Under the pieces are notes generated by a model, which was not told the DNA's origin, searched no databases, and saw only the letters and a list, made by a program, of their open reading frames with translations. Positions 1-8,883 of a stretch of 27,433 nt of DNA are shown here, piece by piece. The position numbers were made by a program, and so were the translations under genes. The stretch's first letter is position 1; every line of letters begins with the position of its first letter. This DNA is from a virus: the IMG/VR virus record IMGVR_UViG_3300034759_000319, positions 1-27,433 of that record. One strand, given 5' to 3'.

Positions 1-937
1 CGAGCAAGCCGCTGCCTGCCCTCACTACACCGATAACATCATCAGGGGTTACCCTGTCCCCAGGTTTAACCAGCAAATTTTCATCAAGGCCTGCATAGGC
101 CGAAGCATAGCCATCATCGTGTTCGATGATTACGTAGGGGCCGTAGCCACGTATGGATTTTGCAAAAACCACACGGCCTGGAGCGATGGGCCTTACTGGT
201 GCCCCGTCTTCGGCACGCATCACAACTCCAGGGTTGAAGAAAGGCAGGTTATAATAACCTGGGTCTTTGTGTTCACCAAAGGGTAGCTCGATTGATTGCT
301 TTACCCATTCAAGGTTGGTAAGTGGTACCGCCTTGCTTAAATCTATCTGTTGTGGCTTTTCAGAAGCCCTTCCACCAAAGACTTCTTTCTCCATGCGGGT
401 TAGCTTTGGTGTGATGAATTGCTCAAAATGCTTTCTCTGCTTCTCCAGCTCTTGCTGTCGTTGCCATCTCTCCTGGTTTCTGCTTACCTCTTCCCTGAAC
501 TTTAAATCCAGCGGTGATAGTTCTCTCCTGGTAGTGGTTGTGGGTTGAGTTAGGGTGAGTTGTGGTGATGAGGGTGGTGCTATTGGTGGTGCCGTCCTTG
601 CCACAAGGCTTCCGCCTGCAGTTAGTGTGGTGCCTGGTGTAGTAGGTGTAACCCCAGCCCTGAGGCTCCTTACCCCTTCCCTCAAGCTCTGGTTTATCCG
701 CCGTATATCCTCGAGTATCGCACGCAGCCTTGCATACCGCTCACCGCTGCTCTGAGGCTTGGTCGCAACCCTGGCTTCAGCCTGTATTCCGCCTCCACCG
801 CTAACACCAGCGCTCGCACCACGGTATGCAGGCCCTGTGGTTGTAGCTGTGGTGGTTTCTGCAGAACCCCTCAAGCGCTGATTGATTTGCCGTATTTCCT
901 CGAGTTTCCTCCACAGGTCAGCATATTTGTCTTCCAT
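1..937 (-). CDS. Virion-associated protein with degenerate M23 (LytM-like) domain, 3' end cut by window
   Basis: The frame is open from an ATG at 937 to the left edge, giving 312 visible codons. An AGGAGG ribosome site lies 7 bases upstream, and the gene starts 11 bases after the stop of the large ejection protein. The N-terminus has two similar helical segments: LEEIRQINQRLR near residues 12-23 and LEDIRRINQSLR near 67-78. A Thr/Pro/Gly-rich stretch follows, then a charged helix. From about residue 225 the pattern matches lysostaphin/LytM (M23) domains, with APVRPIAPGRVVFA, then YGPYVIIEHDDGY, then a lysine-Pro-Gly-Asp turn and VIGVV. The HxGxD zinc ligands are absent in the visible part and the usual YAHL reads YAGL, so catalytic activity is doubtful. 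The usual HxH would lie beyond the window. It probably acts at the cell wall during DNA entry or in the tail tip; this role is inferred. Confidence 0.8.
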   Translation of the reverse strand, partial: MEDKYADLWRKLEEIRQINQRLRGSAETTTATTTGPAYRGASAGVSGGGGIQAEARVATKPQSSGERYARLRAILEDIRRINQSLREGVRSLRAGVTPTTPGTTLTAGGSLVARTAPPIAPPSSPQLTLTQPTTTTRRELSPLDLKFREEVSRNQERWQRQQELEKQRKHFEQFITPKLTRMEKEVFGGRASEKPQQIDLSKAVPLTNLEWVKQSIELPFGEHKDPGYYNLPFFNPGVVMRAEDGAPVRPIAPGRVVFAKSIRGYGPYVIIEHDDGYASAYAGLDENLLVKPGDRVTPDDVIGVVRAGSGLL

Positions 938-948
938 TTCGCTTCCTC

Positions 949-3900
949 CTATTCATAGCCAACCCTTGCGAGTATGCTCCTCAAAGAGGCATAGATTTTC
1001 TTGAGAAGCTCCTTATCGCCTTCTTGCTCAGCCTTAACCATAATCGGTCTGAACCTCTTATAGAGGTTGTAAACCCTCTGTAGCACCCTGTACCTGCGCA
1101 ATTCTTCTTGAGTGGCAATATCGGCATTCTTGCGCTGGCTCAATCTTTCCCAGTCAGAAAAGAATGCATTGAGCTGCTTGCGTGGATAGTCCTTGTCTCG
1201 CAATATGAACCTGGATATAACAGGTATTTCTGATAGTTCCTTGCTGACTGGTGGCTTTACTTCCCTGAAGAAACCACCTGTGTAGCTCGTGAGTAGGTAA
1301 TCTATCTGGACTGGAGAAACCTTGATTCCCAGCTTATCAAGGGCTTTGGATAACACTCTCGCAATTTTGCTCGTGTAGTAGCGTACTCTTTCGGTCGGAT
1401 ACAGGTAGCGCATTCCTTCGGTCTCTATGGGGTTTCCGAGGTAGTCTTGGTTGGTCATCACGTCGTATATCGGCTTTATCACGGCAGGTATAACGTCTGG
1501 CAACTGGCTCTTGGCTATGTCTATAAGACCCTCGATGGCCTTGTCATCACCTCTGTGCATATCGAGTGCAACTTGAGGAGCTGCTATGAACACCATCCCC
1601 AGCTCAAAGGGGATGGGCAACCTTATCACGGTGTCTCCAACCTCGAAAAATATGTTGTTGTATTTGTAAGCAGGAGGCAGGTTCTTATACCAATCCTTAT
1701 CTCTGTTCTGCAACCAAGTCCAGAGGGCAAGAGTGCTTAGATAAGCAAGGCCTCGAACGGTAGTTCTTATCGGGTGTTCCTTGAACAACCTGTAGGTCTT
1801 ATCAAGGCCCTGAATGGAAGCATTGAAGAAGGGGATAATCTGGTTGATTACCTTGCCCCAGCTACCGCTCCTTGAGAAATTGATAGTTACGTCTTGAGCA
1901 TCGATAAACGCCTGGACAAAGGCATCTTCTTCTGTCCAGTCTGGGTGTTCCTTCTTCCATTCGGGAGAAGTGTAGTATTTGTATCTCTTCTCAAGTTCCA
2001 CAGAGCGTGGTCCAAGCTCGGTAAGGGAGAATATATCTGATAATGCGTCTATCGGGTGCTTGATGACCTTGAGAACCTTGCCTTTGGCACCGAGCTTATC
2101 GAGGAGGACTTCATCGTAAGTCCTCATTGTGGAAGCTCTGTCAAAGCCCACCTGGGTAGAAACGCTACCACCCAGAGCCTTGAACCGCCAGATGACCTCG
2201 CCCGGCTTGGCCTTTATTGATTTGTAAGCACCAATGATTGGTTCATAAATGAGCGCTGCTGGTCTTTCGGTAGTCAATTGGTAAGTTAGGGCATCACGGA
2301 AGGGGTTGGCTCCAAAGGCAAAGGATGGTCGTAGCCCAGTAGCACCCATGCGGATTATTCGAGCAAAAGGAGCAAATAGCCTTACCACGGGGTCAAGTCT
2401 CAAGGGCTCTACTCCCTTGAGCGCCTCATAGAGTTCTCTATTGATTTCGTAGAAATGCCTTTTGCCATTTCTCCAAATGCTCACAATGTAGTCTTTGCCG
2501 TTGTATTGCCAATCTTGGGTAAAGAAGGTCAGGAAGCCATCCAGGTCGTCGAATACTTGGGCAGGAATATCGGGATTTATGGCCTTAAGCGCTTCCGCTA
2601 CCTCCTGAGCGCTGACCTTAAAGACTTTGGTCGGCGGGGGAACCCTCTGCACGAATTCGCCAATGTCTCCGTACTGGTCTGCAAGGTCTGCAAATAACCT
2701 TGCAATGTGTATCTTCTGTGCCCTGCTGATGGTCTCTGTGGCATAGGTTACAAGCGCTTCCAGCGGATTGATTACAGGCCTACCGCTTCCCTTCAAGTGC
2801 TTAACTCCTCGCCCTGTATCTACGCCCTTTCCAGTTCCCTGTGGATAGCGCAATCCCTCTATGAACACACGTTTGAATGGAATGTATATAGGGTTAAGGT
2901 CTCTTATGACTTGCGCAAGCGACTTATCGAGAGAGCCAGCGTTTATAAGCCAATCCAGCAAGTGGTCTGACCATTCAGTTACTTGCTGGGCCACCTTATC
3001 CCAAGTGGGGTTCTTATATTTCTCTATAACGTATTTTATATCCTCGATGTTGAAGCCGCTGGTTATACCCCGCTTCTCGAGGTTCATTGCCTTGAGGGCA
3101 GTAAGGTAGATGGTGAACTGTGGCATTTGCTCGTAGGGAATAGGCTCGAGGATTTCCTTAAGCCCTGGACCGACCACCTTGCCAGTCCAATCAATGGCTT
3201 TCTCCATTACAAAGGTTCTTGCAATGGCTCCTGCTTTGGATTTGTAGTAGGTAGCCATGATGTAGGGATTCTTGCTGGGTGGGAGCTTTTCGCCAATGCG
3301 CCGCTCCACCTCTTCGGTTATCTTGCGAATAGTGTAGAACTCATCTATGAAGCGGGTCTGGAAGAGCTTAACGGCTCTGGCTACTTTGTCTTTGAGGGTT
3401 TCGGCCTGGTGCTCTCCCCTCCAGTCAATCTGGGCTGCTATCCTGGCTTCAGCTCCCTGCTGGCTCCAAATAGAGTACATCTTGCGCATTTTAGCAATGT
3501 TGGTGCGCAGTTCGGGATACTTGGCAAGCACCCTACCAAAGTATTTGGTGAAGTTGGGAGCGTTGGTCTCAAGGCCAGAGACCAGCAGTCTGAAGTATTC
3601 TGCAAAACCTTCTTGCAAATTTCCACGCTGGCTGTAGTCGAGCTTGTAGAGTTCCCGCTTGGCTTCTTCGGGTGCAGCCTTCAGCCAATCAGAGCCTTCC
3701 TGCTTGTATAGCATTTCGTCTATGTGGTGGGCTACTTCGTGGGCAAGGGTGGCCAAGTCTCCCCATGTACGCAGTCTTACCAGCACTTCACGTGGGTAGT
3801 ATTTACCCTTTAATGCACTTTTCCACTTCTCAGTAGCCTTGCCACGCAAGGGCACCTGGAAGGTCTTCTGGACCCACTTCACAATCTGGGTCTTAGTAAT

Positions 3901-6138
3901 GCGTTCTTTGGTGCCTTCCTCGAGGATAAGTGGCAGCTCGCTGCCTATGCTCTCCACTTCCTCCCCTTTCTGCGGAGCACCCTTGTAGTAGAGTGGTTGC
4001 TTGGCTTTCATTCTCTGGATTAGCTCGAACAGGTCATCTGCGGTGTGTACGGGGAGGCCATACACTTCCCTCAGCTCATCAACCATGTCGTCGAGGGTGC
4101 GCCCTGTCTCCTTGCGCTTCAGGTATGAGGGGATATCTTCATAATGTGGGTCGTTTATGCCGCCCATCTCCAGTATGGCTTTGCGCAATAGCTTGTGCTG
4201 TTCTTCAGTCACTCGCTGTATATCTCTCTCTGCTTCAGTAAGCATTTCTTCTGGTGGGGCTTCGTAAACCAGCTCTTCTTCTGGGGCTGCCTGCTTTGCC
4301 TCTTCGAGCACCGCTTCCTCTTGGATTTCCTTTACACCAAGAATTTCTTCCTCTGGGGTGGCTACCACTTCGAAACCTTCTTCGGTTTCCACCATCTCTG
4401 GTGCTTCAATTTCATAGAGCTTGGGGTGGCTTAAAATAACGTCCCAGGGAACATCTTTGCCCTCCTCGATGGCTTTCTTGACCATTGCCACCCATTCGTC
4501 CACTTCAGCGTCGGGGTTTATCCTCTTCACATACTCGTCATAGGTGAGCTTCCACGGCTCCTTGATTGTTTCTTCCATCGTCTTTGCTGCATGTTCTGCT
4601 TCTGCCTGTAGCCTTTCCTGCTCTTCTATGGTCTGCTGTGCCCAACGGTAGAAGTCTCCGAAATTTATCCTGTCAAAGTAGACATCCACCGCTTCTCCAG
4701 CTTCTCTGCCAAAGGCAAGGTCTTGAATGTACTGCTTGAGCTCGCTGACCTTGCTCGGGTCTTGCTCGATTACCTTTCGCCAGTACTGGATTTCACGTGC
4801 AGAAGAAGGCTTGGTCTCTACTTCTTCGGCTATCTCAGAAATGGGAATAGCTTCGGTTTCTGGTGGAATTTCGGTAGGTGGAGCTACAGCAGGTTCAGGC
4901 CTTGCGGCTTCAGGTGCCAATTCGGAGATGGGGACAATTTCGGTCTCTGGAGGGATTTCGGGCTTGATGGTTTCTGGAGCTACCTCTGCTTTTTCTTCTT
5001 CCTCGGTGAGCTTTTCTTCGGTAGTAATGGCTTCTCTAATGTTTCTGGTCTGTGATAGCCTGTCGAGGCTTATCGCTCCAGCACCGAGGCCGCCGATAAT
5101 GAGAGCCATTGCAAGCCCGCCCCTTGCGGCATCGGTCATATCCCTGGCAATAGAAGTGATTGACCAGTCTTGAGGAAGTCCAAGGGTTTGCTTTATCGCC
5201 CGCTCAATGGGCTCCATCTCGGCTTCCTGGGCAGCCTCGAGGAGCACATCCTTTGTGAACTCTACGGCTTTCTCCCCAAAGGTATTCAGAAGCTTTTCGG
5301 CTCCCCTGTTGACCGCATTCAGAATGCCAGCGCTTTTGAGCAGTTTTGAAATTCCTGCATAAACCGGCATTTCAGTGGCCACTTCTCCTGTTCCGCCGAG
5401 AAGCCCGCCAACCAAGCGTTTCCAGTAAGGAGCTTCTTTGCCAACTGCTTCAAACTCTTTTTCTATATTATAGGCATGGGCACCAGTGGCAAGGGCTCCG
5501 AACGGTATCATCTTGGCAAGGCTACCAGCAGCCCCTGGAACACCAGTTCCGAGGAACATAGCTGTAATTACTTCAGGGGTGGCAACCAAGCCTTCTTTTA
5601 TGAATTCCAAGAACCAATTCTGAGTTGTGGCTTTCTTGTAATACCTTTCTTCAGATTCCTTGGCGGCATTACCCAGGCTCTTAATAGTTTGCAATACTAC
5701 ATCTTTCTCTGGAGAATAGAGGTTCTTATCGGCAAGGTCGGTTATGGCATCGGTGAGTTTACTTGCGCCTTCATAAACAAGTTCAGTAACCTTCCAAAGG
5801 TCTCCAGCAGTACGAAATACTCCAGCGGTGAGGGCGTATTTGATAACGTCCCAGGGAGTAACTATGCCTTGCTTTTCTTTTGTTCTTTGCTCAACGTCCT
5901 TTGCTATTTCCTCGTATGAAAAAGGCTTTAGCTGCGGTACTTCCTTAATTGCCTGGGAAAGTTCCTGGTCTCTCTGCTTCAAATAGTCGACAATTTCGTC
6001 CCAGCTCATACTGGCAGCAAAGCTACCAAGGTCTTCTTGCGGAGGTTCAACAGAGAGCCTCTTGTTCTTAACTATGGATACAATTTCATCCCAAGATAAG
6101 TCTTGGGGTCTCCTGAGCTCTTCCTGGCTAATGCTCAC
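949..6138 (-). CDS. Giant ejection/internal virion protein with HExxH metalloprotease motif
   Basis: The protein has 1729 residues. The GTG start overlaps the preceding stop (GTGA), so translation is probably coupled. Near the N-terminus SWDEIV occurs twice (about residues 15 and 45). Gly/Ala-rich hydrophobic segments near 185-265 and 340-360 could insert into membrane. A Glu/Pro-rich linker covers about 370-450. HEVAHHID at 800-807 is a zinc-metalloprotease HExxH motif, and EGFAEYF at 843-849 can supply the third ligand. The C-terminal part, from about 1270, resembles the large polyvalent-protein domains of phage ejection proteins (from memory, the LPD38 type), with NFSRSG and an aromatic-rich hydrophobic stretch. 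Size and place at the end of the tail genes match T7 gp16-like core proteins that cross the host envelope. The peptidase may cut host envelope or virion proteins. The function is inferred; the gene is certain. Confidence 0.9.
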   Translation of the reverse strand: MSISQEELRRPQDLSWDEIVSIVKNKRLSVEPPQEDLGSFAASMSWDEIVDYLKQRDQELSQAIKEVPQLKPFSYEEIAKDVEQRTKEKQGIVTPWDVIKYALTAGVFRTAGDLWKVTELVYEGASKLTDAITDLADKNLYSPEKDVVLQTIKSLGNAAKESEERYYKKATTQNWFLEFIKEGLVATPEVITAMFLGTGVPGAAGSLAKMIPFGALATGAHAYNIEKEFEAVGKEAPYWKRLVGGLLGGTGEVATEMPVYAGISKLLKSAGILNAVNRGAEKLLNTFGEKAVEFTKDVLLEAAQEAEMEPIERAIKQTLGLPQDWSITSIARDMTDAARGGLAMALIIGGLGAGAISLDRLSQTRNIREAITTEEKLTEEEEKAEVAPETIKPEIPPETEIVPISELAPEAARPEPAVAPPTEIPPETEAIPISEIAEEVETKPSSAREIQYWRKVIEQDPSKVSELKQYIQDLAFGREAGEAVDVYFDRINFGDFYRWAQQTIEEQERLQAEAEHAAKTMEETIKEPWKLTYDEYVKRINPDAEVDEWVAMVKKAIEEGKDVPWDVILSHPKLYEIEAPEMVETEEGFEVVATPEEEILGVKEIQEEAVLEEAKQAAPEEELVYEAPPEEMLTEAERDIQRVTEEQHKLLRKAILEMGGINDPHYEDIPSYLKRKETGRTLDDMVDELREVYGLPVHTADDLFELIQRMKAKQPLYYKGAPQKGEEVESIGSELPLILEEGTKERITKTQIVKWVQKTFQVPLRGKATEKWKSALKGKYYPREVLVRLRTWGDLATLAHEVAHHIDEMLYKQEGSDWLKAAPEEAKRELYKLDYSQRGNLQEGFAEYFRLLVSGLETNAPNFTKYFGRVLAKYPELRTNIAKMRKMYSIWSQQGAEARIAAQIDWRGEHQAETLKDKVARAVKLFQTRFIDEFYTIRKITEEVERRIGEKLPPSKNPYIMATYYKSKAGAIARTFVMEKAIDWTGKVVGPGLKEILEPIPYEQMPQFTIYLTALKAMNLEKRGITSGFNIEDIKYVIEKYKNPTWDKVAQQVTEWSDHLLDWLINAGSLDKSLAQVIRDLNPIYIPFKRVFIEGLRYPQGTGKGVDTGRGVKHLKGSGRPVINPLEALVTYATETISRAQKIHIARLFADLADQYGDIGEFVQRVPPPTKVFKVSAQEVAEALKAINPDIPAQVFDDLDGFLTFFTQDWQYNGKDYIVSIWRNGKRHFYEINRELYEALKGVEPLRLDPVVRLFAPFARIIRMGATGLRPSFAFGANPFRDALTYQLTTERPAALIYEPIIGAYKSIKAKPGEVIWRFKALGGSVSTQVGFDRASTMRTYDEVLLDKLGAKGKVLKVIKHPIDALSDIFSLTELGPRSVELEKRYKYYTSPEWKKEHPDWTEEDAFVQAFIDAQDVTINFSRSGSWGKVINQIIPFFNASIQGLDKTYRLFKEHPIRTTVRGLAYLSTLALWTWLQNRDKDWYKNLPPAYKYNNIFFEVGDTVIRLPIPFELGMVFIAAPQVALDMHRGDDKAIEGLIDIAKSQLPDVIPAVIKPIYDVMTNQDYLGNPIETEGMRYLYPTERVRYYTSKIARVLSKALDKLGIKVSPVQIDYLLTSYTGGFFREVKPPVSKELSEIPVISRFILRDKDYPRKQLNAFFSDWERLSQRKNADIATQEELRRYRVLQRVYNLYKRFRPIMVKAEQEGDKELLKKIYASLRSILARVGYE

Positions 6139-7340
6139 CTTACATACCCCTTGATGTTTTTGATTAGGTCGTTATACTGTTCCTCTGTGATGTAACCCCT
6201 GCGTCGTGCTTCTTGCAGGGCTTTCCACCTTTCTTCCGCCGTTGCTCCTCCCAGAATGGCAGTTTTAAGTTCGTCTTCTGTGTAAGACTCAATGGATTTA
6301 ATACCACGCATTTTGAAAAGGCTTTCAACGTATTGCTGTACCTCTGGGGGATAATCATTTTTCACCGAAAGCCATCGCCCATAGGCTTCTTTGTTTTGTT
6401 CTGGAGTGGCTATTGCTGGGTCTAAAGCACCAATGCTTTCATAGAGGTTCTTGAATACGGCCTCACCATTTGTTCTCACTTCGGTAGGAGACAATCCCCT
6501 GCTTCCACCGCTTGTGCTTGTGTCTGGTAGCTCATACTCAACGTAATAAACGCCTTTGTTGCGGTCAAATACAGGCTTTTTAATAAAGCCAGCAATATCT
6601 GGTGCGTTTCTCAGGGCTTCAACAGCCGTTTTATAACCTATCTGCGCCTTGGCCATATCTTCGTATCTAATGTCCTTAACGAACTCAAACCCCGCTTGTT
6701 CCAGCAGCTTCCTTGCTTGCTCAAATGCTGCAGGATTATCAGTAAATTCCTGTAGCATTTGAAGAGCCCTTATCTCATCCTCTGGAGTTGGAGCTTGGCC
6801 GAGCACTCTCCTTTGCTCATATGGTAATCCTGCTTGTTCCACCAATTCTTGCTGTTTTTGTTTTTCAGCAAGTCTTTCAGCAATTTTCTGAAGAGCAAAT
6901 TGCCCTTCCTTGGTTTTTAGTGGAATATTGTTTTCAACATACCTGAAGACATCTTCAAACGGTGCCCCACTTTTAATCATATCTGCAAGCATTTCAAACC
7001 TTTGTTTTGTAAGTTCAAGCGCTTGCTTCACATATTCTGGCCTATCCTCGATAATCGCCTTGTGTATATCCTTAGATAGTTCACGTGCTTCTGGGGATAA
7101 CCCTGCAAAAATAACAACGTAATTATCAAACTCGTCTGGAGTAAGTTGTCCGTCCTGGAGGGCTTCATCAATAAAGTTGGCCAACTTCTGGGTCTCGAGT
7201 GCTAATTTTTGACTTAACTCATCAGCTTCCTTGCGCAATTTCCTTTTCTCACGTATAGCCTCAAGTTGAGTGTAAAGGTTAACCCCTGACTGAAGTCCTT
7301 GTGCCAAGCCTGACCAGAAGTAACCAGCGCCTTGTGGCAT
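6135..7340 (-). CDS. Helical internal virion/ejection protein (gp15-like position)
   Basis: The protein has 401 residues. The ATG directly follows the previous stop (TAAATG), with GGTGA upstream. It is almost wholly helical and charged, with coiled-coil potential around residues 25-60 and 150-180 and a short Ser/Gly linker near 285. The C-terminal segment GYITEEQYNDLIK resembles the SHOCT-type short helical hairpin. A similar segment occurs at the N-terminus of the Ala/Gln-rich protein two genes upstream. No enzyme motif is visible. Its position between the acetyltransferase-like protein and the giant ejection protein suggests a component of the internal core or ejection complex. I do not recognise the family; the role rests on gene order. 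Confidence 0.8.
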   Translation of the reverse strand: MPQGAGYFWSGLAQGLQSGVNLYTQLEAIREKRKLRKEADELSQKLALETQKLANFIDEALQDGQLTPDEFDNYVVIFAGLSPEARELSKDIHKAIIEDRPEYVKQALELTKQRFEMLADMIKSGAPFEDVFRYVENNIPLKTKEGQFALQKIAERLAEKQKQQELVEQAGLPYEQRRVLGQAPTPEDEIRALQMLQEFTDNPAAFEQARKLLEQAGFEFVKDIRYEDMAKAQIGYKTAVEALRNAPDIAGFIKKPVFDRNKGVYYVEYELPDTSTSGGSRGLSPTEVRTNGEAVFKNLYESIGALDPAIATPEQNKEAYGRWLSVKNDYPPEVQQYVESLFKMRGIKSIESYTEDELKTAILGGATAEERWKALQEARRRGYITEEQYNDLIKNIKGYVR

Positions 7341-7751
7341 TTACATCACCTTCTCAAAGACTGCATATTTTTTACGGAAGCCATACTTGCCGTATTTGCG
7401 TAGAAAGGCTTCTTCGTTGCGAATGGTCGGTATAAGAACCCTTTTCACTCCGAGGTTGTCCACGTATTCGAGGTAAACCCTAAAGAGCTTTGGATAATGC
7501 GGGTCTATCCACATAAAGTCTATGCTCACAAAGTCCTCTCCATCGAGGGTGGTACCAAAGGTCATCACGCTAACGCTTGTCAATCTTTCCCCGTTCCTGG
7601 TTACCAGGGCCTTTGCTCTGCCTATCAACACTTCGGAGCGCAGGCTCACATAGTAGTTGTCGGCATTTATCTCATTGGGAAGCTCTCTTGCGGCTATCTC
7701 GGCTATTTCACGCAAGAGAGCATCGTCTTGGACAGTAAGCTCCTCTATCAT
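7341..7751 (-). CDS. GNAT-like protein of the virion cluster (gp13-like position)
   Basis: The protein has 136 residues. The ATG overlaps the previous stop as ATGA. The layout suggests a GNAT-like N-acetyltransferase fold: an N-terminal helix, a central strand set with FVSIDFMWIDPHYP near residues 73-86, then a helix and a C-terminal strand YGFRKKYAVFEKV, like the closing strand of GNAT proteins. The usual acetyl-CoA-binding RxxGxG/A loop is not evident, so it may be a structural rather than catalytic relative. Genes for GNAT-like small proteins in the tail/core cluster are familiar from T7-like phages (the gp13 position). A packaged or assembly role is more likely than metabolism. The family call is tentative; the gene is well supported by coupling on both sides. 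Confidence 0.75.
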   Translation of the reverse strand: MIEELTVQDDALLREIAEIAARELPNEINADNYYVSLRSEVLIGRAKALVTRNGERLTSVSVMTFGTTLDGEDFVSIDFMWIDPHYPKLFRVYLEYVDNLGVKRVLIPTIRNEEAFLRKYGKYGFRKKYAVFEKVM

Positions 7752-8878
7752 TTTGCCGCTGCCAACCCGTAACCGATAGCATTACCCACGAGCTGCCCTT
7801 TACCCGTATACCTGGCAATGTTCTCCTGGGCATCAATTTGCATTTGCAAGAGTTCACGGTCATATACGTGCTGTTGTGCATCTCTTTGCATGGCCAATTG
7901 GTGAGCGAGTACAAGGTTCTGCTGTTCATAAGCTTGTGCGATGGCCAACTTTTGCATTTCCACCTCAGCAGCATACTGAGCCAGCTTAGCTTGAACATTT
8001 GCGGTGTACTGCCTGAGCGCTGCTTCTTGCTCCATCTGCCAGGTGGCTAATTTGGGCCTATATGCTTTTTCGGATTCCACAGAAAGGTAAGAAAGAAATT
8101 CAGCGGTAGAGGCCAAAGCACGCTCAAAACTTGCCATTTTGAGAAGCGCCGATTGAATGCGTACATCACGTATGCTCTGAGCCAGAGCCAAGGTGGTACT
8201 GGAGCGTATCTTCTGCTCATTAGCAAAAACAAGGCCAGAGTTGGTTAAACCCCTGCGCTCCATGTTCAAACGCATAATCCTTATGTCTTCTGCTTCCTTA
8301 GCTTTCAGTTGTTCAGTAAGGCCCTGAATTATCTGCTGTTGGGTTTCCTCTGGGATGCCATAACCACCAGCCTCTACCCATTGCTGCAGTTGCTGGGAAT
8401 ACATCTCTTCCCACGCTTTCTGCTCTGGGCTTTTTTCGTACTCTGGAGCAGGAGTAATTTGGGGTGCTGCAAAAGTGGGTGCTGGTGGAACGGTGCCCAC
8501 TTCTACTGGTGGTAGTTGAATAGCGCCACCAATTGTCGTTGCTGGAGCTGTAGTGGCTGGTGCAGTTGTAGTTGGTGTTGTAGCAGTAGTAGAAGTAGCA
8601 TGCGATGTCCTCGGAGATGTGCCCGATGTTGGTCTCGGTCTCGGAGAGGTCGTACCTGTGGTGCTTGTGCTTGGTGGCCAAGATGCTCCAGCAGAAAAAC
8701 CAACCCCCACTCCCGCACTTGCCCCAGCAGAAAGGCCTTTGGTGTAAGGAGCAAGGTTTATGCTGGGATTGGAGCGGACAAGGCTGAGAAGGCTTGCATA
8801 TTGAGCTTTGGTTATATCGCCACGCTGTAGAGCGTTTTGCAGCTCCTGTACCTTTTTCTGATAATCGGTGGTTGCCAT
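7748..8878 (-). CDS. Ala/Gln-rich internal virion protein (gp14-like position)
   Basis: The protein has 376 residues, starting at an ATG with AGGTGA six bases upstream. An N-terminal helical pair (RGDITKAQYASLL, about residues 19-31) resembles a SHOCT-type motif. A low-complexity Ser/Thr/Pro/Gly linker runs over about 50-150. The rest is long helices rich in Ala, Gln and Met, with a Gly/Ala-rich C-terminus (GNAIGYGLAAAK). Long Ala/Gln-rich helices with a glycine-rich end are typical of small ejected core proteins such as T7 gp14, but there is no sequence motif to prove homology. The Thr/Pro linker is encoded by repetitive codons, which makes several other frames look open; those are shadows. 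The role is inferred from position and composition. Confidence 0.8.
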   Translation of the reverse strand: MATTDYQKKVQELQNALQRGDITKAQYASLLSLVRSNPSINLAPYTKGLSAGASAGVGVGFSAGASWPPSTSTTGTTSPRPRPTSGTSPRTSHATSTTATTPTTTAPATTAPATTIGGAIQLPPVEVGTVPPAPTFAAPQITPAPEYEKSPEQKAWEEMYSQQLQQWVEAGGYGIPEETQQQIIQGLTEQLKAKEAEDIRIMRLNMERRGLTNSGLVFANEQKIRSSTTLALAQSIRDVRIQSALLKMASFERALASTAEFLSYLSVESEKAYRPKLATWQMEQEAALRQYTANVQAKLAQYAAEVEMQKLAIAQAYEQQNLVLAHQLAMQRDAQQHVYDRELLQMQIDAQENIARYTGKGQLVGNAIGYGLAAAK

Positions 8879-8883
8879 TCAAA

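Noticed and set aside
8313-8882. Alternative frames in the Thr/Pro linker of the Ala/Gln-rich protein
   Set aside because: Repetitive codons leave several frames open; only the listed frame has a ribosome site and coupling to the neighbouring gene.
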